A stretch of DNA of 64,000 nucleotides from Alphaproteobacteria bacterium. Lineage in GTDB: Bacteria > Pseudomonadota > Alphaproteobacteria > Sphingomonadales > Sphingomonadaceae. Shown in pieces: positions 18,229-28,023 of the stretch. The stretch is taken from positions 89,115 through 153,114 of the forward strand of contig QBLU01000005.1 in assembly GCA_003241875.1 (NCBI GenBank), read 5' to 3'. Within the stretch, counting starts at the first letter, position 1, and each line of letters opens with the position of its first letter. The position numbers were made by a program, and so were the translations under genes. The notes under the pieces are model-generated. The model saw only the letters and a list, made by a program, of their open reading frames with translations. It had not been told where the DNA came from and searched no databases.

Positions 18229-18657
18229 ATGTCGTTGCCCGCCATCCTCATCGTCGAGGACGAAATTTTCGTCGCCCTCGACATTGAACGCGTCCTTGCC
18301 GACGCCGGTTACACGGTTGCCGCCATTGCGGCCGACCGGACCGAGGCGCTGGCCGCGGCGGCGCATGCCGAACTGGCGTTCGTCGATCTCAACCTGCGCG
18401 ATGGCCCGACCGGGCCGCAGCTGGCGCGCGATCTGGCGCGTCATGGGCTTAAGATCATCTATGTGACCGCCAACCCGGCGCAGATCGCCCCGCCGGCGGA
18501 CACCGCCATCGGCTATATCCGCAAGCCGTTCCGCGACGAGACGATCCTCAACGCCGCAGCCGCAGCGCTGGCCGGCGTGGCGCCGGCCGACCCCGACCTC
18601 ATGCTGTTCCCGGCGGCGAACGACGGCGCAATGCCGCTTTCGGTATCGTCAAGGTAA
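18229..18657 (+). CDS. Single-domain response regulator
   Basis: A 142-residue receiver-only protein. ILIVEDE gives the acidic pocket, D53 in FVDLNLRDG is the predicted phospho-acceptor, T80 in IIYVTANP is the switch residue and K99 in GYIRKPF is the conserved lysine. The VTANP and IRKPF pattern is usual for receivers linked to HWE kinases. Its last 59 bases overlap, on the opposite strand, the end of exactly such a kinase gene, so the two are probably partners. The ATG preceded by GAGAG was preferred to a TTG 30 bases upstream. The lack of an output domain implies action through protein binding or phosphate transfer. Confidence 0.88.
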   Translation: MSLPAILIVEDEIFVALDIERVLADAGYTVAAIAADRTEALAAAAHAELAFVDLNLRDGPTGPQLARDLARHGLKIIYVTANPAQIAPPADTAIGYIRKPFRDETILNAAAAALAGVAPADPDLMLFPAANDGAMPLSVSSR

Positions 18658-19630
18658 CCACCAGGCCTTCGGGCCGCCAGTCGCGGTCGATCTTGCCGCC
18701 GAGCTGTCGAACGACGCTCAGCTGCATCAGCCTTGCCCCGAAACCGTCGACCAGCGGGGCGACAACGGCCGGGCCGCCCTGTTCCGTCCAGACCACGCTG
18801 ACGCCGTCCGCGACGCTGCGCAGGTCGATATCGACGGTCCCCACGAGCGTCGACAGGGAGCCGTATTTGGCGGCATTGGTCGCGAGCTCGTGGAATACCA
18901 GCGCCAGCGGCGTCGCCGACCGATCGTCGATGTCGGGATCCTCGCCGCGGACCGTGATGCGGGTGCGGCCGGCCAGCCCATAGGGCGCCAGCAACTGCCC
19001 GAGCATGCCATGCAGCCGGCCCTGGGGTTGCGCTGGCGCCGACGCGGCGCTGTGCGGCCGCACGAAATCATGCGCCCGGCCCAGCGACAGGATGCGTTCG
19101 CGCAGTTCGTCGGCGACCGGCTGCAGTTCCGGCCGGGCCTGGGTAACCATGCCGACCAGCCCGCCGATGACCGAAAAGATGTTCTTTATGCGGTGGCTGA
19201 GTTCGTGGGAGATGATTTCCCGCTGCTCCAGCGCCAGCTTGTGATCATGGATGTCGGTGCAGGTGCCGAACCAGCGCGTGATCCGGCCATCGGGCCCGCG
19301 CATCGGCAGCGCCCGGCCGAGCACCCAGCGATATTCGCCATCGGCACTGCGCAGGCGATATTCGATGTCGTACGGCTCCCCGGTATCGAGGCTGTGTTGC
19401 CAGCGGTCCCGGGCGCGTTCCTGGTCTTCGGGGTGGAACATGCCGCTCCAGCCCTCGCCATCGGTCGAACCGGCCGGCATGCCGGTGAATTCATACCAGC
19501 GGGCGTTGTAATAATCGTGATAGCCGTCCGGCAAAGTCGACCAGACCATCTGCAGCATCGTGTTGGCGAGAATGTAAAATCGGTCGTCGTGCGCCGAGGA
19601 CGCAGCCTCTACCGGATACAGGGATGACAT
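18599..19630 (-). CDS. HWE-family sensor histidine kinase with PAS domain
   Basis: A 343-residue soluble sensor kinase. Residues about 17-130 form a PAS domain (YYNARWYEFTG, EYRLRSADGEYRWVLGRALP) that could bind a cofactor or small ligand; no LOV-type flavin Cys motif was seen. The phospho-acceptor is H146 in HELSHRIKN. The HWE subclass is shown by the His in FHELATNAAKYGSLS and the W-x-E in VVWTEQGGP; GFGARLMQLS is the ATP-lid glycine region. HWE kinases in this group commonly feed the general stress response or light and stress signalling. The gene ends inside the convergent response regulator gene. ATG at 19630 replaces a longer GTG start lacking conserved sequence. Confidence 0.9.
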   Translation of the reverse strand: MSSLYPVEAASSAHDDRFYILANTMLQMVWSTLPDGYHDYYNARWYEFTGMPAGSTDGEGWSGMFHPEDQERARDRWQHSLDTGEPYDIEYRLRSADGEYRWVLGRALPMRGPDGRITRWFGTCTDIHDHKLALEQREIISHELSHRIKNIFSVIGGLVGMVTQARPELQPVADELRERILSLGRAHDFVRPHSAASAPAQPQGRLHGMLGQLLAPYGLAGRTRITVRGEDPDIDDRSATPLALVFHELATNAAKYGSLSTLVGTVDIDLRSVADGVSVVWTEQGGPAVVAPLVDGFGARLMQLSVVRQLGGKIDRDWRPEGLVVTLTIPKAALRRRSPPGTA

Positions 19631-19726
19631 GCGCTTCCGTCTGCTATGGCGACGGCAACGTACCTCGCCCTTTTGTTCAAAACGCACGGCCACCGCCCCG
19701 GCTCCGCCGGCTCGGCCGGTTGCCCG

Positions 19727-20422
19727 CTAAACTGCCAGCAGTCGGTGGCGCCCATGGTCGAAGCGGTGATATGGAATCGGCCGGCCGGCGTCGCCGGTGT
19801 TTGCCTCCCGCGTGGCGACTTCGGTCAGGATGGCACGGGTGATCGACGGCAGGTCGAGTGCCGCCGCTGCCTCCCAATCGAACCAGGCGATTTCATCGAG
19901 CTCGCCGGAGCCGGCGCCGGGGTCGAGGCTGACCAGGTGATCGGCATCGACGGTGAAGAACCGCGCATCGAAGCGCCGGGTCCGCGCCGGCGGCGTGATG
20001 GCGCGAGCCACGAAGCGCAACGGCGCCAGGTCGGGCAGGTGGCCGGTCGCCAGGAAGTCTCGCCACTCGCCGCTGCGCGTCGCGGCGCTGCCCGGACTGC
20101 CGACGATCAATCCGGTTTCCTCGAACGTCTCCCGGATCGCCGTGGCGGCGAGCGCACGGGCGCGGGGCAGGGCGCAGGTGCGTGCCAGCGGCGCCGCGAC
20201 GTCAGGGTGGAGATCGGAGGCCGTCGCGACGCGGAAATCCGACGGGTGGATGCGACCACCCGGAAACACCCATTTGTCGGGCATGAAGGCATGGCCGCGC
20301 ACCCGCCGGCCCATCAGCACGCGCGGCGCCGGGCCGTCCCGGCGAATCACCAGCAGCGTCGCGGCATCGCGCGGCCGGATATGCGGCAGCCGGCGGTCGG
20401 GGGCGTCATCGATCATGGCCAT
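19727..20422 (-). CDS. NUDIX hydrolase (NUDT19-like)
   Basis: A 231-residue NUDIX pyrophosphohydrolase. The N-terminal half has LLVIRRDGPAPRVLMGRR and FMPDKWVFPGGR; the catalytic helix is AATAIRETFEETGLIVG with the REx2EE core. About 40 residues are inserted between the GG and RE parts of the Nudix box, as in NUDT19-type enzymes that act on CoA derivatives in other organisms. The C-terminal part DARFFTVDADHL and GELDEIAWFDWEAA is typical of this group. Substrate is inferred only. It lies 97 bases upstream of the HWE kinase gene on the same strand. Confidence 0.87.
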   Translation of the reverse strand: MAMIDDAPDRRLPHIRPRDAATLLVIRRDGPAPRVLMGRRVRGHAFMPDKWVFPGGRIHPSDFRVATASDLHPDVAAPLARTCALPRARALAATAIRETFEETGLIVGSPGSAATRSGEWRDFLATGHLPDLAPLRFVARAITPPARTRRFDARFFTVDADHLVSLDPGAGSGELDEIAWFDWEAAAALDLPSITRAILTEVATREANTGDAGRPIPYHRFDHGRHRLLAV

Positions 20423-20480
20423 GGCGCCACTCTACGCTCCATGCCCCTGGCGGCAACCTGCGACCTATTGGCGGCCGTCC

Positions 20481-20506
20481 GGAACGCGCGTCGTCGGGAC
20501 GGCGTT
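20481..20506 (+). promoter_or_regulatory. EcfG-type general stress promoter of a 50-residue membrane protein gene
   Basis: GGAAC at 20481-20485 and CGTT at 20503-20506 are separated by 17 bases, a perfect match to the EcfG consensus. The downstream small gene has its ATG at 20543 with a GGAG ribosome site at 20532-20535, so the leader is about 30 bases and the geometry is consistent. Confidence 0.78.
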
Positions 20507-20542
20507 TGCGCTTCACCTTGCAACGGATTCTGGAGCACCACC

Positions 20543-20695
20543 ATGGATCGCGCCTCAATGCTGCCGGCACTCAATCTGTTCACGCTGGTCGCCGTTTTCC
20601 TCGCCATCGTCATCGCCTTCGCCGTCTACTGGAGCAAGCGATCGAACCGCGCGCCCAAGGACGGCGGTCCCCCGACCGAGGACGGCTCCGTCTAG
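20543..20695 (+). CDS. Small single-span membrane protein, stress-regulated
   Basis: A 50-residue protein with one hydrophobic segment (about residues 8-30, NLFTLVAVFLAIVIAFAVYW) followed by SKRSNRAPKD and an acidic, Pro/Gly-rich tail. The positive residues after the segment suggest the C-terminus lies in the cytoplasm. No family is recognised. The gene is supported by a GGAG ribosome site 7 bases from the ATG and a perfect EcfG promoter at 20481-20506, which together make it likely to be real despite its size. It probably acts at the inner membrane under general stress, by inference from the promoter. Confidence 0.72.
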   Translation: MDRASMLPALNLFTLVAVFLAIVIAFAVYWSKRSNRAPKDGGPPTEDGSV

Positions 20696-20698
20696 GCG

Positions 20699-21799
20699 CT
20701 AGACGAGCGTCGCCAGCGCCGAGCGGTCGAACTCCTTCAGCTCGGCCATGCGGCCGTCGCGGACCTTCAACGCCCAGTCGGGATCGACGATCAGCGCGCG
20801 ACCGACACCGACCAGGTCGAACTCCTTGCGCTCCAGGCGTTCGAGCAGATTGTCGATGCTCGCCGGCTCGGACTTCTCGCCGCCAAAGCCGGCGATGAAT
20901 TCGCCTGACAGGCCGACACTGCCGACGGTGATCGTCGGCACGCCGGTCAGCTTCTTCGCCCAGCCGGCGAAGTTGAGGCCGGCGTCGCCGTCGAGCTCCG
21001 GGAATTCCGGCTCCCAGAAGCGGCGCTGCGAACAATGCAGGATGTCGGCGCCGGCATCGACCAGCGGCCGCAGCCATTGCGTCATCGCGTCGGGCGTATG
21101 GGCGATCTTGAAGTCGTAATCCTGCTGCTTCCACTGCGAGATGCGGATGATGACCGGGAAGTCGGGCCCGACGGCGGCGCGCACGGCACTGAGGATATCA
21201 GCGGCAAACCGCCCGCGCTCGGCGATGGTCGGGCCGCCATAGCGGTCGTCGCGGGCGTTGGTGCCTTCCCAGAAGAACTGGTCGATCAGATAGCCATGGG
21301 CGCCGTGCAGTTCGACGGCGTCGAAGCCCAGCGCCTTGGCGGCGGCGGCGGCATCGGCGAAGGCCGTGATGGCGTCGGCCACGTCGCTGTCGGTCATCGC
21401 CTTGCCGAACGGCTTGCCGGGCTTGAACAGCCCCGATGGACTTTCCTGCTCGGGCGGGGTCGGATTGGCGTGATTGCGGGCGGCGCCGACGTGCCACAGC
21501 TGCGGCGCGATGAGGCCGTGGCCGGCATGGGTTTCGGTGACGACCTTGCCCCATCCCGGCAGCGCATCGCCGAAGAAATGCGGAACATTGGGATCGTTGG
21601 TCGAACCGGTGCGCTCCACGCCGGTGCCTTCGGTGACGATCAGGCCGACGCCACCTTCGGCGCGGCGGCGGTAATAGGCGGCGACGTCTTCGCCGGGGAT
21701 GCCGTTCGGCGAAAAGCTGCGCGTCATCGGGGCCATCACGATGCGGTTGGGCAGGTGCAGCCCCTTGAAGGTGAAGGGCTGGAACAGCGGATTGGTCAT
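20699..21799 (-). CDS. NADH:flavin oxidoreductase, Old Yellow Enzyme family
   Basis: A 366-residue FMN TIM-barrel ene-reductase that reduces activated C=C bonds with NAD(P)H. It begins NPLFQPFTFKGLHLPNRIVMAPMTRS; the active-site His pair is in VELHGAHGYLIDQFF, followed by NARDDRYGG, the signature of the family. A longer upstream GTG or ATG was rejected because MTNPLFQPF matches the normal N-terminus. It converges with the small stress protein gene (3-base gap) and diverges from the MATE exporter gene over 174 bases. The physiological substrate is not evident. Confidence 0.9.
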   Translation of the reverse strand: MTNPLFQPFTFKGLHLPNRIVMAPMTRSFSPNGIPGEDVAAYYRRRAEGGVGLIVTEGTGVERTGSTNDPNVPHFFGDALPGWGKVVTETHAGHGLIAPQLWHVGAARNHANPTPPEQESPSGLFKPGKPFGKAMTDSDVADAITAFADAAAAAKALGFDAVELHGAHGYLIDQFFWEGTNARDDRYGGPTIAERGRFAADILSAVRAAVGPDFPVIIRISQWKQQDYDFKIAHTPDAMTQWLRPLVDAGADILHCSQRRFWEPEFPELDGDAGLNFAGWAKKLTGVPTITVGSVGLSGEFIAGFGGEKSEPASIDNLLERLERKEFDLVGVGRALIVDPDWALKVRDGRMAELKEFDRSALATLV

Positions 21800-21973
21800 G
21801 CGCGAGGGGCCTTTGATGGGTAGTTTCGTCGGCCGAGGTAAAGCGCCGGTGCCTGGGCCGCAAGCCAAGCATGGCAAAGCATATCTTGTCGCTGCCGAAC
21901 ACCGGATGCTTGCCCGCCGCTGCCGAGCCGCCTAGAGGGGCCGGCTGATTTCAACAAAACTGGAAACGCCGCC

Positions 21974-23332
21974 ATGTCCGGGGACATCCCCCAGACCGAC
22001 CTGCCGCTTTCGTTCGGTTCGCTGCTGCGGCTGGCGACGCCGGTCGTCGTGTCGCGAGTCGGCATCATGGCGATGGGCCTCGTCGATGCGGTGATCGTCG
22101 GCCAATATTCGGCGACGCAGCTTGGTTACCAGGCGCTCGGCTGGGCGCCGACCGGGGTCGTCATCACCACCTCGGTGGGGCTGATGTCGGGCATCCAGGT
22201 GATGACATCGCAGGCCATCGGCGAGGGCCGCGCCGCCGATACCGGTGCCATCCTGCGTCGCGGCATTGCCTATGCCTTCTGGATCGGCGTCGTCGCGGCG
22301 GCGGTGCTGGCCGGACTCGGCGGGCCGGTGATGCACCATATCGGCCTCGACCCCGCGCTCGCCGATGGCGCGACGCCGGTGCTGCAGGTGCTGGCGCTGT
22401 CGATGGTGCCGATCCTGGTCGCCGACGGCGGTATCTTCTGGCTCGAGGCGCATGGCCGCGCCGTGCCCGGCATGATCGCCATGTGGGGCGCCAATGTCGT
22501 CAACCTGATCATCAACCTCTGGCTGGTGCCGGGGGACAGCGGCTTCCCTGTCGACGGCGCTGTCGCCAGCGCCTGGGCGACGCTGATCTCGCGCGTCGCG
22601 CTGCTGGTCTTCGTTTGGGTGCTGATCGCCAGCTGGTCGCAGGCCCGGCCGCTCGGGGTGTTCGCCCGCGCGCCGCGTGATCCGTTGGCAGCCGCCGCCA
22701 TGCGGCGCATCGGCTATGGCGCCTCGATGAGCTATTTCGTCGAGGCCGGCTCCTTCGCCGCCATGTCGATCATCGCCGGCTGGCTGGGCGCGCTCGCCGT
22801 CGCCAGCTGGGCGATCGTCCTCAACATGGCGGCGCTGATCTTCATGGTGCCGCTCGGGCTGGCAACGGCGACGAGCGTCTTCGTCGGTCGCGCCTATGGC
22901 GCCGGCGATGCGCCAGGCGTGCGCCGGGCGGCGCGGATGGGCTTCATCGCCACCATCGCCGCGACGCTGCTGATCTGCGCCATCGTCGGCTTCGGCAACC
23001 AGTTGATCGCCGCCGGCTATACCAGCGACCGCGAGGTCCAGCGCATCGCCGCGGCGGCGCTGCTGCTGTCGTGCCTGTTCTTCGTCGCCGATGGCCTGCA
23101 GGTCGTTGGGGCGCAGTCGCTGCGCGCGCAATCGGATGTCTGGATGCCGACCGCGACGCATTTCGCCAGTTATCTGCTGGTGATGATGCCGCTCGGCTAT
23201 GCCTTTGCCATCCTGCTCGATCTCGGCGTCAACGGCATCGTCTGGGCGGTGATCGTCGCGTCATTGGTGTCGGCAACGCTGCTGTGGGGCCGCTTCCTGT
23301 GGCTGACACGGCCGGAAAAAGCCCTGATCTGA
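21974..23332 (+). CDS. MATE family multidrug efflux transporter
   Basis: A 452-residue inner membrane antiporter with about twelve hydrophobic segments in two pseudo-symmetric halves. MATE features include RLATPVVVSRVGIMAMGLVDAVIVGQYSATQLG in the first helices (NorM-like xxxP and D residues) and YGASMSYFVEAGSF opening the second half. It exports cationic drugs or metabolites using H+ or Na+. The substrate is unknown. Transcription probably ends at a palindromic repeat just downstream (23347-23421), which also faces the end of the macB-type operon. Confidence 0.9.
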   Translation: MSGDIPQTDLPLSFGSLLRLATPVVVSRVGIMAMGLVDAVIVGQYSATQLGYQALGWAPTGVVITTSVGLMSGIQVMTSQAIGEGRAADTGAILRRGIAYAFWIGVVAAAVLAGLGGPVMHHIGLDPALADGATPVLQVLALSMVPILVADGGIFWLEAHGRAVPGMIAMWGANVVNLIINLWLVPGDSGFPVDGAVASAWATLISRVALLVFVWVLIASWSQARPLGVFARAPRDPLAAAAMRRIGYGASMSYFVEAGSFAAMSIIAGWLGALAVASWAIVLNMAALIFMVPLGLATATSVFVGRAYGAGDAPGVRRAARMGFIATIAATLLICAIVGFGNQLIAAGYTSDREVQRIAAAALLLSCLFFVADGLQVVGAQSLRAQSDVWMPTATHFASYLLVMMPLGYAFAILLDLGVNGIVWAVIVASLVSATLLWGRFLWLTRPEKALI

Positions 23333-23346
23333 AGCAATCTAGGGCC

Positions 23347-23421
23347 CCGCTCAGGCTGAGCTTGTCGAAGCCGGGTGGTCAGTTCCTTGCGGCGCGGCTG
23401 CGACAGGCTCAGCCTGAGCGG
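23347..23421. repeat. Inverted intergenic repeat
   Basis: Two 25-base arms (23347-23371 and 23397-23421) are reverse complements at 23 of 25 positions and are separated by 25 bases. Each contains the CTCAGGCTGAGC or GCTCAGCCTGAGC core common in sphingomonad intergenic repeats. It lies between the convergent MATE and macB-like genes and could end transcription or protect mRNA. Confidence 0.75.
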
Positions 23422-23443
23422 TGTCATTGCGGTGATGCGACGC

Positions 23444-24660
<1,217 letters not shown>

Positions 24661-24664
<4 letters not shown>

Positions 24665-25392
24665 GCCGTCACCTCGGGCTCGGCATGACCGTAGAGCGCC
24701 GCCTCGGTCGGCGGGCCGTCGTAGAACACGCGGCCGTCCTGGATGCGGACGACGCGGTTGGTGGCCCGCGCCACCTCCGGGTCATGGGTGACGATCACCA
24801 CCGTCACGCCCTTGTCGGCATTCAGCGCGCGGAACAGCGCCAGCACCTCGACACCGGTCTTGGTGTCGAGCGCCCCCGTCGGCTCGTCGGCGAGCAGCAG
24901 TTGCGGATCATTGGCGAGGCTGCGCGCCACCGCGACACGCTGCTGCTGGCCGCCCGACAGCTGGCTCGGCCGCGATTTCGGCTTGTCGCCCAGCCCGACG
25001 CTTTCGAGCAGCACCTGCGCCCGCGTCGCCCGGTCGCGCGCCGACACGCCCGAATAGACCATCGGCAGCGCCACATTGGCGAGCGCCGACAGCCGCGGCA
25101 GCAGGTTGAACTGCTGGAAGACAAAGCCGATGCCGGCGTTGCGCAGTTTCGCCAGCGCGCTTTCCGAAAGCGTCGCCGTATCGGTGCCCTCGAAGCGATA
25201 GCTGCCGGTGGTCGGCGTATCGAGGCAACCGATGATGTTCATCAGCGTCGACTTGCCCGACCCGGACGGGCCCATGATCGCCATGAACTCGCCGGCGCGG
25301 ACATCGAGGCTGACGCCGTGCAGGGCGCGAAATGTCCCGGCTTCGGAACCATAGTCCTTGATGACGTCGACAAGGTTGAGCAGCGCCGTCAT
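24661..25392 (-). CDS. MacB-type ABC transporter ATP-binding protein
   Basis: A 243-residue ATPase subunit. Walker A is GPSGSGKST, the signature is LSGGQQQRVAVARSL, Walker B is LLLADEPTGALD, with a TGSYRFEGTDTATLSE region characteristic of the LolD/MacB group. It provides energy for the adjacent FtsX-like permease. Start and stop both overlap neighbours by four bases (ATGA), so the MacA, ATPase and permease proteins are translationally coupled. Split rather than fused MacB is common outside the enterics. Confidence 0.92.
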
Positions 25393-26582
25393 CTGCGCCG
25401 GGTCGTGCTCGTCGTGTCGTCCTTGGCGTTCTTGTACTTGCTTTCGGGCGGGCCGGAGAAGATGCCGCCCTTCTTCACGTCCTCGACGCCCTTGCCGGTG
25501 ATGATGCGATCGCCGGGCTTCAGCGGCCCCGCCACGACTTCGCTCGCATCGCTGTCGGAGGCGCCCAGCTTCAATTGCCGCGGCTCGGCCTTGTCGCCGA
25601 CCTCGACGAACACCGTCACCTCGTCGGGGTCGCGCGGGCGGTTGCGGGCGGCCCGCACCGGCTTCCAGCCCTCGGGCTTGAACGACAGCGCGGCGTTGGG
25701 CAGCAGCACGACATTGCGCTTTTCGGCGACGATGAAGCTGGCGTTGGCGGTCATCCCCGGCAGCAAGGCGCCGTCGGGGTTCGCCGCCATAACGATGACG
25801 GTATAGGTGACGACGTTCTGCTGCGTCGTCGGGTTGAGGCGGATCTGCTGGACGGTGCCGCGGAACTGCCGCGCGCCATAGGCATCGACGGTGAAGTTCA
25901 CCGCCTGGCCCGGCTTCACCCGGGCAATGTCGGCCTCGGCCACCGACGCCTCGATCTGCATCTGGGTCAGGTCGCGGGCGATCTGGAACAGCGTCGGCGT
26001 GCTGAACGCGGCGGCAACGGTCTGGCCGATGTCGATCTGGCGGCTGATGACGATGCCTGACACCGGCGACCGGATGACGCTGAATTCCAGGTTGGCGGCA
26101 TCGAGCCGGACCCGCGCTTCGGCCTGGGCGACCGACGCCGCCGAGGTCTTGGCGGACGCCAGCGTCGTTTCATAATCCTGCCGGCTGATATAATCCCTCG
26201 TCACCAGTTCGGCCGCGCGCCGGGCATTGGCGGCCTGCAGTGCCGCCGTGGCGCGGGCGTTTGCCAGGCTGGCCTGGCTCGACTGCAATTGGGAGATGAA
26301 CAGCGCCGGATCGAGCCGCAGCAGGATCTGGCCGGCGACGACGCGATCGTTGAAATCGGCGTACAGCGACTGGACGGTGCCCGACACCTGGGTGCCGACC
26401 GACACGACGCGCACCGGATTGATGACGCCGTTGGCGGTGATCTCCTCGGTCAGGTCGCCGCGCGCGATCGCTGCCGTCTTGTACGGGTCGATGACCGGCG
26501 GCGGGTTGAGCGCGCGCCACAGCAACCACCCGGCCACCCCGGCGAGGATGACACCGAGGACAATCCATCTGCGCCGCGTCAC
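25389..26582 (-). CDS. MacA-like periplasmic adaptor of a tripartite efflux pump
   Basis: A 397-residue membrane fusion protein with an N-terminal membrane anchor (WIVLGVILAGVAGWLLWRAL). A lipoyl-like half motif, VVSVGTQVSGTVQSLYADFNDRVVAGQILLRLD, a long alpha-helical hairpin rich in Ala, and the returning half VIRSPVSGIVISRQIDIGQTV are clear, then the beta-barrel and membrane-proximal domains. It bridges the MacB-type transporter to the outer-membrane channel. It begins with GTG six bases after the TolC gene stop. Its C-terminal tail is basic (TSTTRRR). Confidence 0.9.
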   Translation of the reverse strand: MTRRRWIVLGVILAGVAGWLLWRALNPPPVIDPYKTAAIARGDLTEEITANGVINPVRVVSVGTQVSGTVQSLYADFNDRVVAGQILLRLDPALFISQLQSSQASLANARATAALQAANARRAAELVTRDYISRQDYETTLASAKTSAASVAQAEARVRLDAANLEFSVIRSPVSGIVISRQIDIGQTVAAAFSTPTLFQIARDLTQMQIEASVAEADIARVKPGQAVNFTVDAYGARQFRGTVQQIRLNPTTQQNVVTYTVIVMAANPDGALLPGMTANASFIVAEKRNVVLLPNAALSFKPEGWKPVRAARNRPRDPDEVTVFVEVGDKAEPRQLKLGASDSDASEVVAGPLKPGDRIITGKGVEDVKKGGIFSGPPESKYKNAKDDTTSTTRRR

Positions 26583-26588
26583 GTCAGG

Positions 26589-27959
26589 TCACCGTTCTGC
26601 ATCGATTGCCTCTCCGATGCCGCCGATCGCGCGCGCCAGATTGGCATTGGCGTTGCGGACGTTGAATTCGCTCTGCACGAGTTGCTGGCGCGCCGATGCC
26701 AGCGCACTCTGGGCGTTGAGCAGATCAGCGAACAGGCCGACGCCGGCCCGATAGCGGCCCTGCGCCAGATTGGCCGATTCGGTGGCGCTGGCGATCAGCA
26801 CGCGCGCCGTCTCGAGACTGGCGAGCGCCACCCGCAGGCTGACAAAATTCGTATAAACCGACAGTCCGGCCTGCTGGCGAGTCTGTTCGGCGAGCGCGGC
26901 CTGGCGTTCGGCTTCGGCGCGGGCCGAAGCGATGCTGTAGCGCTGGTTGAAGCCCGAAAAGATCGGCACGGACAACGTCAGGCCGATGGCGCCGCTGTTG
27001 CTGTTGAAGCGGGTGTCGGTTGCCGACAGGTTGTTCGACGCCGTGACGCCGACGCTGGGCCGTCCGGCCGACTGCTGCGCCCGGACATTGGCCTCCGCCG
27101 TATCGACATTGGCGCGCGCCGCGGCAATGTCGGGGCGCAGCCGCTCGGCATCGGCGATCAGCGCATCGGCGCCCGATTGCAGCAATTGCCCGGTGGCGAG
27201 CGGCGCCGGCGCGGCCAGGCCGAGCCAGGTCTGGGGCGGCAGCCCGATGGTGACGGCGAGCTGCGCCGCCGACGTCTCCAGATTGCCGCGCGTCTGGATC
27301 AGCTGGAGCTCGGCCTGCGACAGCGAGGTTTCCGCCTGCAGCCGGTCGGCGCTGGTCGCCACGCCGGCATTTCTGCGCGCCGCGGCGAGGTCGCGCGATT
27401 GCTGGGCAAAGGCGACATTGGCGATATTGGCGGTTTCGACGGCGCGATTGGCGAGCAGGCCGTTATAGGCGGCGACGGTATCGAGCACGACGCCCTGCGC
27501 CGCGTCGGCATATTGCGCAAAGGCGGCGCGTTGGCGAGCATCGGCGGCCGCCACCCGCGCGGCGCGGCCCCCGCCATCGAACAGCAGATAGTTGACGGCC
27601 AGGCTGGCGCCGCTGTTGACGCTGGTGCCGTCGCCGAAGCCGCCGTTGGTGTCGATGCGGTTGAGCGTCGGGCCGATGGCGAGATCGATGGTCGGCAGAT
27701 AGGCCGATCGCGCGATGCCGATCCCGGCACCGGCGCTGCGCACCCCGGCCCAGGCGACGGCGGTCTGCGGATTGCGGCACAGCGCGATATCGACAAGGTC
27801 GGGCAGCGTCAGCGGCCGCGACGGCACCTCGCCGCACGCGGTCTGGCCGCTGCTGACCGGCGGCCGCGTGGTGGGGATCAGCCCGCGCGGATCATCATGG
27901 GTCACCGGAATGGCCGGTGCCGCAAGGGCCGCCGCGAGGAATGGGATCAGGAAGGGCAT
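26589..27959 (-). CDS. TolC family outer membrane efflux protein
   Basis: A 456-residue outer membrane channel subunit with a signal sequence (MPFLIPFLAAALAAPAIP). Two homologous outer membrane efflux protein repeats are seen: LTLPDLVDIALCRNPQTAVAWAGVRSA and, near residue 260, ADALIADAERLRPDIAAARANVDTAEANVRAQQSAGRPSVGV; RYRAGVGLFADLLNAQSALASARQQLVQSEFN is a strong TolC signature. It forms the exit duct for the MacA-MacB-type pump encoded downstream, in the order tolC-macA-ATPase-permease. Trimer formation is inferred from the family. Confidence 0.91.
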   Translation of the reverse strand: MPFLIPFLAAALAAPAIPVTHDDPRGLIPTTRPPVSSGQTACGEVPSRPLTLPDLVDIALCRNPQTAVAWAGVRSAGAGIGIARSAYLPTIDLAIGPTLNRIDTNGGFGDGTSVNSGASLAVNYLLFDGGGRAARVAAADARQRAAFAQYADAAQGVVLDTVAAYNGLLANRAVETANIANVAFAQQSRDLAAARRNAGVATSADRLQAETSLSQAELQLIQTRGNLETSAAQLAVTIGLPPQTWLGLAAPAPLATGQLLQSGADALIADAERLRPDIAAARANVDTAEANVRAQQSAGRPSVGVTASNNLSATDTRFNSNSGAIGLTLSVPIFSGFNQRYSIASARAEAERQAALAEQTRQQAGLSVYTNFVSLRVALASLETARVLIASATESANLAQGRYRAGVGLFADLLNAQSALASARQQLVQSEFNVRNANANLARAIGGIGEAIDAER

Positions 27960-28023
27960 GAAGTCGGGACTGTCCTAGCGCATACGCTCACTGCGCCGCC
28001 AGCCGCTTGTTACCCTGCCGACA

